Of a stretch of DNA of 64,000 bases, positions 37,452-46,498 are shown piece after piece; within the stretch, counting starts at the first letter, position 1; each line of letters starts with the position of its first letter. The stretch covers positions 95,647 through 159,646 of the forward strand of contig NZ_JAHLYP010000052.1 of assembly GCF_025127995.1 (NCBI RefSeq). The letters run 5' to 3'. The position numbers were made by a program, and so were the translations under genes. This stretch comes from Synechococcus sp. CS-1332 (GTDB lineage: Bacteria > Cyanobacteriota > Cyanobacteriia > PCC-6307 > Cyanobiaceae). A model generated the notes under the pieces. It saw nothing but the letters and a program-made list of their open reading frames with translations, searched no databases and was not told where the DNA came from.

Positions 37452-40171
37452 GGCGGGGGGGTGTAGCGGTTGAGCTGGTTGAGCATCTTGCAGACCATGG
37501 CGCTCCAGCCGGTCTGGTGGGAGGCACCGACGCCGCTGCCATTGTCGCCGTGGAAGTATTCGTTGAACAGGATCAGATCGCGCCAGTGGGGATCGTTCTG
37601 GAACATCTCCACGCCGCCATTGAAGGGACGGCGGCCTTCGCCGTTGCGGCGGAACAGATCCACCAGCCGTTTCTCCAGCTCCAGTGAGGCCTCCCAGAGG
37701 CTGATCCAGTGGCCGGAGCGGGTGGGGAACTCCACCTTGAAACTGTCGTCATAGAAGTGGGCGAACTTCTGCAGGGACTCGATCAGCAGGAAGTTCATCG
37801 GCATCCACACCGGCCCGCGCCAGTTGGAGTTGCCCCCGAACATCGCCACCGGACTGTCTGCCGGGCTGTAGGCGAGGGTCTGGCTTTCGCTGCCTTCGGT
37901 GTAGGTGTAGGGGTGCTGTTCATACACCTTGGAAAGGGAACGGATGCCATAGGGGGAGAGAAACTCCTCCTCGTCAAACAGTCGCTCGCAGATGCGCTGC
38001 AGGCGTTCCCTGGGCACCAGGGTGAACAACACCCGGTCGTTGTGCCAGATCCCCAGGTTTTCCACAATCCAGGAGGGCGTGGTGCGCTCGTGGGTGAACC
38101 AGGCCAGGGTGCGGGTGACATCGAGCATCGGAAGCCGTGCCACGGTGTCGATGTCGAAGCTCTGCACCGCCAACAGCGGCACCAGGCCCGAGAGCGAACG
38201 GGTGCGCAGATAGTCGACGCTGCCGTCGGGCCGCTTGATCACGTCGTAGTAGAAGCCGTCCTCCTCGTCCCAGTTGAGGTAGTTGCGGCCGGCCGGATTG
38301 TTGAGGCCGATGGCCAGCTGCACGAAATCCACCACGAAGCGCTCGCAGATGTCGGCATACTCCGGCTCTTCGTGGCTCAGCTCCACGGCGATGTCCAGCA
38401 GGTTGAGACTGAGCGAGGCCATCCAGGCGGTGCCGTCGCACTGCTCGATGATGCTGCCGTCGGCCAGGGGGAAACGCCGGTCGAACACGGCGATGTTGTC
38501 GAGGCCCAGGAAGCCCCCCTCAAACACGTTGTCGCCGGAGCGGTCGTTGCGGTTCGCCCACCAGCCGTATTCCAGGATCAGCTTGCGCAGGGCCGCCCGC
38601 AGGAAGGCCAGATCGGCGGCGTCGGAATTCTTGCGATCGATCTGATAAATGCGCATCGCCGCCCAGGCGCCGATCGGTGGATTGGGATCGGACAGGGCCC
38701 ATTCGTAGGCGGGGGTCTGGGCGTTGGGGGCGGTGTAATGGGGCTTGCGCAGCAGCATGCACTGCTCCTTGGCGGTCGCCGGATCGAAGATGGCGAAGGC
38801 CACGGCGTGGAACATCAGGTCCCACTGGCAGAAGTAGGGGTACTCCCAGCAATCCGGCATCGAGATCACGTCGTGGGCGTGCAGCCGTTCCCAGTAGGCG
38901 TTCTGGGTGTGACGCCGCTGGGCCGGTGGGGGCGTGCCGGTGGGGTCACCTTCGAGCCAGCGCATCACGCTCCAGCCGTAGTACTTCTTGCACCACAGCA
39001 GCCCGGCGGTGCCGGCCAGATGGATGCGCCGGTCGTCTTCGGACAGGCCGGGAACGCGATGCTCGAAATACTCCAGCCACTCCCGTTCGCGCTCGGCGAA
39101 GAGTGCGGCGACGGCATCCCGACCCAGCGCAGGGGTAGGAGAAGGGCCGTCGACGCGGTGCAGCCGCAGCTCCACCACCCATTCCTCGCCGGCGCCCAGG
39201 GTGCGTTGCAGCACACGGCCCGCCTTGCTGCCCTGCAGGGCCGGATTCACCGCGCCGATTTCACCATCGACCACATGGCGATGGAAGCCGTCCTTCTGGA
39301 AGGCTGTGGGGTTGGGCTGGCCCCACAGCCGCTCGCTGTTGGTTTCGTTGTCGGTGAAGATCCAGCGGCCGGGCTCCTCGCAGTCGAGCTGATACACCCC
39401 CAGGTGGGGGATGGCATCGCTGACCACCGCAGGGCCGCTGGCCCCATCGCCGGCGCCATCCACCGGCCGGATCCGGTGCTCGACTTCATCGGGATAGCCC
39501 CAGCGCCAGGTGTTGCGCAGCCACAGGCTGGGCAGCAGGGTGAGTGGTGCCGCTTCGGGGCCGCGGTTGATGGCCCGCAGGCGGATCAGCAGGTCCTCCG
39601 GTCCGGCCTTGGCGTATTCGATGACGACATCGAAATAGCGGCTCTCGTCGAAGATTCCCGTATCAATCAACTCGTACTCGGGCTGATCACGCCCGCGCCG
39701 GCCGTTCTCCGCCAGCAGATCTCCGTAGGGGAAGGCCCGCTGCGGGTACTTGTACAGCCCCCGCATGAAGCTGTGGGTGGGGGTGTTGGCGAGATGGAAG
39801 AAGTAGTCCTTGAGGTCTTCGCCGTGGTTGCCTTCGGGATTGCCGAGCCCGAAGGGCCGTTCCTTGAGGATCGGGTCCACGCCGTTCCAGAGGGCCAGCG
39901 AGAAGCAGAGGCGGCACTGGTCGTCGCAGAGGCCCAGCAGGCCGTCCTCGCCCCAGCGGTAGACCCGCGAGCGGGAATGGTCGTGGGGGAAGGAGCTCCA
40001 GGCGTCCCCGTCGGCGGAATAGTCCTCGCGCACCGTGCCCCACTGGCGCTCGCTCAGGTAGCTGCCCCACAGGCTCCAGGGGGCGATGTCGTGGTCGCGC
40101 TCGGCCATGCGCCGGGTTTCCGACGGCGTGATGGCGTCGATCGCGGCGCGGCCGGGGACGCTGGTGGTCAC
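37448..40171 (-). CDS. GH63/MGH1-like glycoside hydrolase (glucosidase)
   Basis: A 907-residue protein with an (alpha/alpha)6 barrel. It resembles GH63/MGH1 alpha-glucosidases, recognisable from GVDPILKERPFGLGNPEGNHGED, CWEYPYFCQWDLMFHA, NVFEGGFLGLDNIAVFDR, GGNSNWRGPVWMPMN and the GVEMFQNDPHWRDLILFNEYFHGD end. GH63 members hydrolyse glucose from oligosaccharides, and a bacterial relative hydrolyses glucosylglycerate, a compatible solute of picocyanobacteria; either is possible. No signal peptide, so probably cytoplasmic. GTG 40171 overlaps the upstream GMC stop by four bases; it ends overlapping the next GMC gene by four. Confidence 0.82.
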   Translation of the reverse strand: MTTSVPGRAAIDAITPSETRRMAERDHDIAPWSLWGSYLSERQWGTVREDYSADGDAWSSFPHDHSRSRVYRWGEDGLLGLCDDQCRLCFSLALWNGVDPILKERPFGLGNPEGNHGEDLKDYFFHLANTPTHSFMRGLYKYPQRAFPYGDLLAENGRRGRDQPEYELIDTGIFDESRYFDVVIEYAKAGPEDLLIRLRAINRGPEAAPLTLLPSLWLRNTWRWGYPDEVEHRIRPVDGAGDGASGPAVVSDAIPHLGVYQLDCEEPGRWIFTDNETNSERLWGQPNPTAFQKDGFHRHVVDGEIGAVNPALQGSKAGRVLQRTLGAGEEWVVELRLHRVDGPSPTPALGRDAVAALFAEREREWLEYFEHRVPGLSEDDRRIHLAGTAGLLWCKKYYGWSVMRWLEGDPTGTPPPAQRRHTQNAYWERLHAHDVISMPDCWEYPYFCQWDLMFHAVAFAIFDPATAKEQCMLLRKPHYTAPNAQTPAYEWALSDPNPPIGAWAAMRIYQIDRKNSDAADLAFLRAALRKLILEYGWWANRNDRSGDNVFEGGFLGLDNIAVFDRRFPLADGSIIEQCDGTAWMASLSLNLLDIAVELSHEEPEYADICERFVVDFVQLAIGLNNPAGRNYLNWDEEDGFYYDVIKRPDGSVDYLRTRSLSGLVPLLAVQSFDIDTVARLPMLDVTRTLAWFTHERTTPSWIVENLGIWHNDRVLFTLVPRERLQRICERLFDEEEFLSPYGIRSLSKVYEQHPYTYTEGSESQTLAYSPADSPVAMFGGNSNWRGPVWMPMNFLLIESLQKFAHFYDDSFKVEFPTRSGHWISLWEASLELEKRLVDLFRRNGEGRRPFNGGVEMFQNDPHWRDLILFNEYFHGDNGSGVGASHQTGWSAMVCKMLNQLNRYTPPP

Positions 40172-41682
40172 AGGGAGGCCTTCAGGGCGGCGCCGATGCG
40201 CAGGGCGTTGGCGATCACCGTGAGCCCCACCCCCACCGACGGGCAGAAGGGCAGCACGCTGGCATCGACGATCCAGAGGTTGTGAACCTCGTGGCTGCGG
40301 CCCTGCAGGTTCACCACCGAGGTGGCCGGATCCGAGCCCATGCGGCAGGTGCCGCAGGCGCCGCCGATCACCGGCAGGGGCGCCTCGCCGCGGGGGTGGG
40401 TGGGGGCGGCCTTGGCGACCAGGGTGAGGGGGTCGGCTTCCACGGCCTTGAGGCAGTCGATCCAGCGGTAGACGAGGCGATCGTGGGCCTCCCGGTTGTT
40501 GGCGGTGTAATGGATCTGCAGAAGGTTGCCCCGCAGGGCGACCCGGTTGTGGGGATCGGGCCGCACGGCACTCATCGCCCACCAGGTGATGGAGCGGGCC
40601 GCGAGCTGCTCAAGACCGAAATCCGGCAGCAGCCGGGTCACCAGGGAGAGCACCGGTGGCGATTCGGCGAACAAGGCGTCCTGGAGCACCCCACCACCGC
40701 TCTGGATCGAGCCGAGCGGAAAGTCGACGTTCTTGTCGCCCCAGTAGAAGTCGGTGATGCCATGGCCGCGGCCGTAGCGACCCGAATTGGGGGCGGCGGC
40801 CAGCTGCAGGATCGAGGTGAGCTGGGGCTTCATCAGGTTGCGGCCCACCTGATCGGAGCCGTTGGCCAGGCCGCGGGCGTGGTGGTCGGTGGCGGAACGC
40901 AGCAGGATCTCCGGCGTGCCGATGGCCCCGGCGGCCAGCACCACCTGGTGGCCGCGGAACAGCCAGCGCTGGTGGTCGATCTCCACCTCGACGCCGCGCA
41001 CCTCCTGGCCCGACGGGTTGACGTGCAGCTGCATCACCCGGGCGTGCTCCTTGACCGTGACGCCGCCGCAGGTGCGCACCGGATCAACACCGAACAGCTC
41101 GGCATCCCCGGTGGGATCCACCGCTGAATCGGACCAGCTCAGCGGCAGGTCGTAGGGATGCAGGCCCTGGCGTTCGAGGGCGGCACGCAACTCCACCAGA
41201 AACGGCTCCACCGGCCGTGGCGCAGCGGGATAGGCGCTGTCGCGGGCCGGGGCGGTGGGATCGGCACCGGCCACGCCATGCACGTGGTAGAGCGATTCCG
41301 CCTGGTCGTACCAGGGGGCCAGGTCGTCGTAACGCAGTTCCCAGTCCGGCGAGGGTCCCTCCTGGAGCGGCACGCCAAGGAATTCCTGCTCGCGCATGCG
41401 TTCGAGCACGCCACCCCAGATCTTGGTGTTGCCGCCGATGGCATGAACCATCTGGGGGGAGAAGGGATCCCCATCGGTGCCGAACCATTTCTCGTCGGGG
41501 TGATACCGCTGCTTGCGGAATAACCCCACCTCAGCCACGTTCTGGTCGGCCTGGGGCATGACGCCACCGCGCTCCAGCAACAACACCGTGTGGCCTGCAT
41601 CGGCGAGGCTGGCGGCCAGGGTGCCGCCACCGGCGCCGCTGCCGATCAGGATCACGTCGTAATGGTTGTCGTCAATGATCAT
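40168..41682 (-). CDS. GMC-like flavoprotein lacking the usual His/Asn catalytic pair
   Basis: A 504-residue GMC-fold protein with FAD-binding GSGAGGGTLAASLADAG near residue 14. Where the sister GMC protein has HQAGTCR and VNPSLT, this one reads GACGTCR and VGVGLT, so both active-site residues are replaced by Gly. The Cys-rich segment is also absent. It may use different chemistry, act as an electron-transfer or structural partner, or be inactive. ATG 41682 is three bases after ctaE. Family secure, activity uncertain. Confidence 0.83.
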   Translation of the reverse strand: MIIDDNHYDVILIGSGAGGGTLAASLADAGHTVLLLERGGVMPQADQNVAEVGLFRKQRYHPDEKWFGTDGDPFSPQMVHAIGGNTKIWGGVLERMREQEFLGVPLQEGPSPDWELRYDDLAPWYDQAESLYHVHGVAGADPTAPARDSAYPAAPRPVEPFLVELRAALERQGLHPYDLPLSWSDSAVDPTGDAELFGVDPVRTCGGVTVKEHARVMQLHVNPSGQEVRGVEVEIDHQRWLFRGHQVVLAAGAIGTPEILLRSATDHHARGLANGSDQVGRNLMKPQLTSILQLAAAPNSGRYGRGHGITDFYWGDKNVDFPLGSIQSGGGVLQDALFAESPPVLSLVTRLLPDFGLEQLAARSITWWAMSAVRPDPHNRVALRGNLLQIHYTANNREAHDRLVYRWIDCLKAVEADPLTLVAKAAPTHPRGEAPLPVIGGACGTCRMGSDPATSVVNLQGRSHEVHNLWIVDASVLPFCPSVGVGLTVIANALRIGAALKASL

Positions 41683-41685
41683 GGT

Positions 41686-42288
41686 TCAGGCTCTCCAGAC
41701 ATAGAGCAGCACGAACAGGATGATCCAGATCACATCCACGAAGTGCCAGAACAGGGACGTGGCGATGACACCTTCTTCGCCACCGGCGTAGTTGCCAGGG
41801 AGGAAGGACTTGGCCAGCATCAGGCCCATCAGCAGGATGCCGGTGAGCACATGCAGGCCATGGAAGCCGGTGAGCAGGAAGAAGGTGCCACCGAAGGTGC
41901 CCGAGGTGAAGCCGAACGTGAGGCCGCTCCACTCCACCGCCTGGCCATAGAGGAAATAGGCCCCCATGGCCATGGTCAGCAGCCAGAAGCCACGGAACAG
42001 CCAGATCTTCCCCTTGCCCTTGAAATGCTCGGCCACCACCATCGTCAGGGAGCTGGACACCAGCACCACCGTGTTGATCAGCGGCATGCGCCATTCGAGG
42101 CCGTCCACACCGGCGGGCAGCCAGTCGAGGGCGGAGAGACGCAGGATGGCGTAGCCACTGAAGAACGCCAGGAAGATGACGCTCTCGGAGCACAGAAAAA
42201 TGATGAAGCCGGTGAGGTTGTGATTGGCGTGCTGGCCTTCGCCGTGGGCCACAGGCTGTTCGGGCTGGGGGGCCGGGGTGCTGGTCAT
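41686..42288 (-). CDS. ctaE: Haem-copper terminal oxidase subunit III (ARTO-type CtaE)
   Basis: A 200-residue integral membrane protein with five transmembrane helices, typical of short subunit III of bacterial oxidases: FLCSESVIFLAFFSGY, then TGFHGLHVLTGILLMG with the conserved histidines, and the C-terminal WHFVDVIWIILFVLLYVW. Subunit III supports oxygen channelling and stability. Overlaps ctaD by four bases. Confidence 0.94.
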   Translation of the reverse strand: MTSTPAPQPEQPVAHGEGQHANHNLTGFIIFLCSESVIFLAFFSGYAILRLSALDWLPAGVDGLEWRMPLINTVVLVSSSLTMVVAEHFKGKGKIWLFRGFWLLTMAMGAYFLYGQAVEWSGLTFGFTSGTFGGTFFLLTGFHGLHVLTGILLMGLMLAKSFLPGNYAGGEEGVIATSLFWHFVDVIWIILFVLLYVWRA

Positions 42289-43955
42289 CGGTTGGCCTCC
42301 TGAAGGGTCAGCGCTCGATCAATGTCGGCTTGGTGCTCCACCAATGGCTCACCGGTGCCATAGCCATAGGGGCGGCTGATCACGGTGGGAACGTGCTCGC
42401 CGAAGTTGTCCTCCGCCGGGGGTGAAGGCAGCAGCCACTCCAGGCCGATGGCATTCCAGGGGTTGTGCGGCGCCCTGGGACCCCGGGCCCAGGAACTGAT
42501 CATGTTGAGCAGGAAGGGGATGATCGATACCCCCAGCAGGAAGGAACCCAGGCTGGCCAGCACGTTCCAGAAGGCGAACTCCGGGTCATAGGAAGAGACC
42601 CGCCGGGGCATGCCCATCAGGCCCATCGGATGCATGGGCAGGAAGCTGAGATTGGCGCCGATGAAGGTGAGCAGAAAATGCAGCTTGCCAAGGCCGTCGT
42701 AGGGCATCCGGCCCGTGAACTTGGGGAACCAGTGGTAGATGGCGGCGAAGATACCCATGACGGCTGCGCCATAGATCACGTAGTGGAAGTGGCCCACCAC
42801 GAAGTAGGTGTTGCTGACGTGAATGTCAATCGGTACGGTGGCCAGCATGATGCCGGTGATGCCGGCGAAGACGAAGTTGAACAGGCCGCCGATGCAGAAC
42901 AGCATCGGGGTGGTGAGCCGGATCTTGCCTCCCCACATCGTTCCCAGCCAGGCGAACACCTTCACTCCGGTGGGCACGGCGATCAGCATCGTGGTGACCA
43001 TGAACAGGTTGCGCATCCACTGGGTGACGCCACTGGGGAACATGTGGTGTACCCAGACGATCAAGCCGAGGCCAACGATGATGAAGGAGGCCAGGCACAC
43101 ATAGACGTAGCCAAAGAGGGGCTTGCGCGAATAAACGGGGAACAGCTCAGAGAAGATGCCGAACACCGGCAGGATGATCACATACACCGCTGGGTGGGAA
43201 TAGAACCAGAAGAAGTGCTGATAGAGCACCGGATCGCCGCCGCCTTCGGGCCTGTAAAACGACGTGCCGACGCTGAGATCCAACAACAGCATCACGGCGC
43301 CGCCGGTGAGGGCGGGCAGGCCGATCAGCTGCAGGGTCTGGGCGGCAAGCGCCGTCCAGCAGTAGACAGGCATGCGGAAGAAGCCCATGCCCGGAGCCCG
43401 CATGCGCAGGATCGTGGTGACGAAGTTCACCGCTCCCATGATCGAGGAAACGCCGGAGAGGGCCACCGCCAGCACCCAGAGGAACTCGCCGTTGATCAGG
43501 TGGCCGAGGGGGTTCTGCAGGCTCACCGGCGGATAGGACCACCAGCCTGAGGTGGCCGGGCCGCTGGGCACAAAGAAGCTGGCGATCAGCAGGATGCCGA
43601 ACACCGGCACCAGCCAGAAGGCGGCGGTGTTGAGCCGCGGAAAGGCCATGTCGGGGGCGCCGATCATGGTGGGAATCAGCAGGTTGTTGAGCCCATTGAG
43701 CACCGGAAAGATGAACAGGAACAACATGATCGTTCCGTGCATCGTGTAGAGGCCGTTGTACACCGTGCGATCCACCAGGTCGGAAGCTGGTGTGATCAGC
43801 TCTCCTCGGATGATCATGGCCAGCAGGCCACCCACCAGGAAGAAGAAGAAGGCCACCACGATGTACTGGATGCCGATCACCTTGGCATCGGTGCTGAAGC
43901 CGAAGTAGCGCCGCCAGGAGGCGGGGGGTTCGGGGGAGAGGGCGGTACTGGTCAT
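42285..43955 (-). CDS. ctaD: Haem-copper terminal oxidase subunit I (ARTO-type CtaD)
   Basis: The 556-residue catalytic subunit with 12 transmembrane helices, reducing O2 to water and pumping protons. The CuB/haem motif is YSHPAVYVIILP near 250, i.e. the A2-type YSHP form without the Glu of the D-channel GHPEV. The later VHHMFPSG, THFH-like GHFHYVIYG and WFPKFTGR segments supply the haem histidines and surrounding helix X. ctaC starts upstream with a four-base gap, ctaE follows with overlap. With a CuA-less subunit II the enzyme most likely uses quinol. Confidence 0.96.
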   Translation of the reverse strand: MTSTALSPEPPASWRRYFGFSTDAKVIGIQYIVVAFFFFLVGGLLAMIIRGELITPASDLVDRTVYNGLYTMHGTIMLFLFIFPVLNGLNNLLIPTMIGAPDMAFPRLNTAAFWLVPVFGILLIASFFVPSGPATSGWWSYPPVSLQNPLGHLINGEFLWVLAVALSGVSSIMGAVNFVTTILRMRAPGMGFFRMPVYCWTALAAQTLQLIGLPALTGGAVMLLLDLSVGTSFYRPEGGGDPVLYQHFFWFYSHPAVYVIILPVFGIFSELFPVYSRKPLFGYVYVCLASFIIVGLGLIVWVHHMFPSGVTQWMRNLFMVTTMLIAVPTGVKVFAWLGTMWGGKIRLTTPMLFCIGGLFNFVFAGITGIMLATVPIDIHVSNTYFVVGHFHYVIYGAAVMGIFAAIYHWFPKFTGRMPYDGLGKLHFLLTFIGANLSFLPMHPMGLMGMPRRVSSYDPEFAFWNVLASLGSFLLGVSIIPFLLNMISSWARGPRAPHNPWNAIGLEWLLPSPPAEDNFGEHVPTVISRPYGYGTGEPLVEHQADIDRALTLQEANR

Positions 43956-43959
43956 GGCC

Positions 43960-44898
43960 TCAGGCGTCGTGGGGAAGGGAACTGGAACCGGGAACGTTCA
44001 CCTGGGGCGGGGGAGCCGGAACCACCGTGGGCCAGCCGCCGCGAGGGTTGGTCTGGCGCTCGGTGTATTCGTCGGAGGCCACGCTGAGGCCGCTCTGAAG
44101 GGGGGCGGCGGCGGCCTGCTTCAGCCAGGCGGCATGGTCCTCGGCGGTTTCGACCACCACATCGGCCTGGTTGGCGGCGAACCAGGTGCCACTGAACTGG
44201 GAGTCACGCAGGCGATAGCGGCCGACGCGGGTCGGGGTGAGGCTGAAATCGATCGCCCGGCCTGGAATCACATCCTGCTTGAGCCGAAAGGCCGGGATGA
44301 AAAAGCCGTGCAGCACATCCTCGGAGACCAGGCGGAAGGTGATCTGCCGGTTCAGCTCCAGGTGCAGTTCCGTGCTCGAGACGCTCTGGCCGGTGTAGCG
44401 AAATTCCCACGACCATTGCCGCGCAATCACCTCGACCTGCTCGGCGGGCAGCCGGTCCCCGGGATAGCCCCCCTGCTGCTCCTTGGTATCGCGCAGATGG
44501 ATGTGCTCCATCGGACCCAGTACCCCCAGCTCCGTGTTGATCTGGATGGCATACCAGGCGATGGCCATCACCAGCACGAAAGGGATGGCAGTCCAGATCA
44601 CCTCCAGCCGGGTGTTGCCCTCGATCGGTTCGGCATCGCTTTCGTCGTACTTCTCGGCGCGGTGCACGAGCATCACCCAGCCCATCACCGAGATCACCCC
44701 CAGAAATACGAAGGTGCCGATGCCGGTTTCGAAGCTGAACAGGCCATCCACCAGTGGGGCGGCATTGGAGGCCTGCACAGGCAGCCAGTGATAGGACGCG
44801 CCGGCCATCCAATAACTGATCAGGGCCAGCAGCCCGATCCAGATGGCCAGGGCCGCCAGGGCGATGGGGCCAGGGCGGCGTGGGGTGGAGGAGGTCAT
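43960..44898 (-). CDS. ctaC: Terminal oxidase subunit II without CuA ligands (ARTO-type CtaC)
   Basis: A 312-residue subunit II: two transmembrane helices (about 11-32 and 55-80, plus LEVIWTAIPFVLVMAIAWYA) and a C-terminal cupredoxin domain. The family would have Cys-x-Glu-x-x-x-Cys-x-x-x-His; here the corresponding stretch is SQFSGTWFAANQADVV, and the protein contains no Cys at all. The HGFFIPAFRLKQD segment is preserved. Lack of CuA is the signature of cyanobacterial ARTO CtaCII and of quinol oxidases, so the enzyme probably takes electrons from plastoquinol rather than cytochrome c6 or plastocyanin. ATG 44898; frame upstream is not real. Confidence 0.92.
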   Translation of the reverse strand: MTSSTPRRPGPIALAALAIWIGLLALISYWMAGASYHWLPVQASNAAPLVDGLFSFETGIGTFVFLGVISVMGWVMLVHRAEKYDESDAEPIEGNTRLEVIWTAIPFVLVMAIAWYAIQINTELGVLGPMEHIHLRDTKEQQGGYPGDRLPAEQVEVIARQWSWEFRYTGQSVSSTELHLELNRQITFRLVSEDVLHGFFIPAFRLKQDVIPGRAIDFSLTPTRVGRYRLRDSQFSGTWFAANQADVVVETAEDHAAWLKQAAAAPLQSGLSVASDEYTERQTNPRGGWPTVVPAPPPQVNVPGSSSLPHDA

Positions 44899-44909
44899 GG
44901 GGAGGGGCC

Positions 44910-45533
44910 CTAAGGAAGGGCGGTGCGGAGATTGGCTCCGCTGGCCAGGAGTTGGTCGGCGGTGATGTGGACGCCGAATTCGCCCGCCAGTTCGGCGCCA
45001 AGGGTGCCGTGCAGGCCGATCACCAGGAACAGACCGAGCCCCACCAGCAGGTAGAGCCACTGCACCTGGCGGCCCATGTCCCGACGCCAGAGAAAGCGCT
45101 GGTAGCCGCGCCAGACGGTCATGGCGATGATCGCCACCAGGATCGCCACCCCACCGACGCCATGCCAGAGCATGGTTTCCATGCTCTGCAGGCCGATGCT
45201 GCTGGTGACGCCGGGCAGCGGCACCGCCAGCAGCATCTCGAAGAAGCCGGCCGCCACGGTGAAGAAGCTGACGACGGCGCAGGCCAGCAGGTTGTACCAG
45301 CCCACGTCGTGGAAGCCGGCCCGGGTGATCGGCAGGGCCAGGAAGCGGAACACCCGCTTTTCGATCGGATAGAGGGCGCCGACGATGTCGAAGGCGATCG
45401 CGATCACGAACAGGCCGATCGTGAAATGGACCAGATTCGGATGGATCGGCAGGCTGTAGGGCAGGTCGTTGGGGCCCAGCCAGTCGGCCAGCTGCTGGAT
45501 CGGAGCCTCGGCCGGGAGCACGGAGACGGGCAT
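44910..45533 (-). CDS. DUF2231 membrane protein, second copy
   Basis: A 207-residue protein with about five transmembrane helices and the DUF2231 signature IHPNLVHFTIGLFVIAIAFDIVGA near 30-55. DUF2231 proteins of unknown function are found beside respiratory or membrane-electron-transfer genes. It overlaps the first DUF2231 gene by one base and precedes ctaC by 11. The conserved histidines in HPNLVHF and LWHGVGG could bind a haem or metal, which is speculation. Confidence 0.82.
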   Translation of the reverse strand: MPVSVLPAEAPIQQLADWLGPNDLPYSLPIHPNLVHFTIGLFVIAIAFDIVGALYPIEKRVFRFLALPITRAGFHDVGWYNLLACAVVSFFTVAAGFFEMLLAVPLPGVTSSIGLQSMETMLWHGVGGVAILVAIIAMTVWRGYQRFLWRRDMGRQVQWLYLLVGLGLFLVIGLHGTLGAELAGEFGVHITADQLLASGANLRTALP

Positions 45534-46030
45534 CAGATCAGTCCGGCCCGGCCGGCAGCCACCACCGGCACCGTGTGCAGGCCATACACCCAGATCAACT
45601 GGTTGCCCAGGGTGACCTGCACCACCACCAGTGCGGCCAGCACCCCCCCGGCGGCCAGGAACGGCAGCGGCAGCGTCTCGGGGTCGCGGTTGCGCAGCAC
45701 GTAGCGCCAGCCCGTGAGCACCGAGAGGATGCCGGCCAACGACCAGCCCAGGGTGCTGTGCAGGTTGAGGATCGAGCGTGAGGCGCCGTAGGGATCGGCC
45801 AGGCCCGCTTCCACCTGGCCGAAAATGATCGCCACGAAGATGGCCCCCGTGGCGAACAGCAGGTTCCAGAAGCTGACTTCAAACAGATTCGGCCGGCGCA
45901 GCACAACGCCGATCAGATCGAAGACCACGCTGATCACCGCCATGGCGATGACGAAGTGGACCACGATCGGATGGAGGGTGTCCATCCAGGGCAGGTTGTG
46001 ATCATTGAGGGCTGGCAGCAGCTGCTGCAT
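45533..46030 (-). CDS. DUF2231 membrane protein, first copy
   Basis: A 165-residue protein with four transmembrane helices and the DUF2231 signature LHPIVVHFVIAMAVISVVFDLIG near 20-42. Contains histidines in HPIVVHF and NLHSTLGW typical of the family. The first gene of the oxidase operon; a one-base overlap couples it to the second copy. Function unknown; possible assembly or electron-transfer partner of the quinol oxidase. Confidence 0.82.
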   Translation of the reverse strand: MQQLLPALNDHNLPWMDTLHPIVVHFVIAMAVISVVFDLIGVVLRRPNLFEVSFWNLLFATGAIFVAIIFGQVEAGLADPYGASRSILNLHSTLGWSLAGILSVLTGWRYVLRNRDPETLPLPFLAAGGVLAALVVVQVTLGNQLIWVYGLHTVPVVAAGRAGLI

Positions 46031-46146
46031 TGGGCACCGGCCACGGATGGCCTCTTCACCATGGCCAGCGCCCGGCAGCTGTCCTGGGTCTGTGATCTTT
46101 TGCTACAGCATTGTGGCGATACCCCGACCTGGCGGGGCAACCATTT

Positions 46147-46401
46147 TCAATCCTTGTCGCTGGCGCCGAAGGCCTGCATCAGGGCGTCGCCCCAGCTGTT
46201 GATCGCTTCCAGCTTGTGGTCCGGGGCGCTGCTGATGGCTGCGGCATGGGCCTTGAGCAGGGTGGCCTTGCTGAAGTCATGGCCGTGGCGGCTGGCCAGA
46301 GCAACGATGTCATCGACCCCAGCGGCGGCCTGGAGTTTCTGGCGCAGCTGCCCATCGACGGCGGCGCTGCTAAGGAAGGCTTGCAGGGCGGAGAGCGACA
46401 C
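46147..46401 (-). CDS. Nif11-domain protein
   Basis: An 84-residue protein. SLSALQAFLSSAAVDGQLRQKLQAA followed by DDIVALASRHGHDFSKATL is the Nif11 pattern. Nif11 domains serve as leader peptides for modified natural products in picocyanobacteria, but here there is no Gly-Gly cleavage site or Cys/Ser/Thr-rich core, so it is a free-standing Nif11 protein of unknown role. GTG 46401 is the start; 116 bases separate it from the DUF2231 gene, so it may share the oxidase transcript. Confidence 0.75.
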   Translation of the reverse strand: MSLSALQAFLSSAAVDGQLRQKLQAAAGVDDIVALASRHGHDFSKATLLKAHAAAISSAPDHKLEAINSWGDALMQAFGASDKD

Positions 46402-46498
46402 GGGCAGCCAGCGGGTCAGGGACTGTGCATCCTGGCAGGACAGCGCTCCCAGGCAGGGAGATTGCCCCTACCTTTCAGATATCCAGAGCGGCGCATCG

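Noticed and set aside
37709..40285. An 858-codon open frame on the plus strand
   Set aside because: It is antisense to the GH63-like gene, which has strong motifs. Long antisense frames are expected at this GC content.
46147..46401. A natural-product precursor peptide from the Nif11 domain
   Set aside because: No Gly-Gly cleavage site, no core peptide residues and no modification enzyme in the window.
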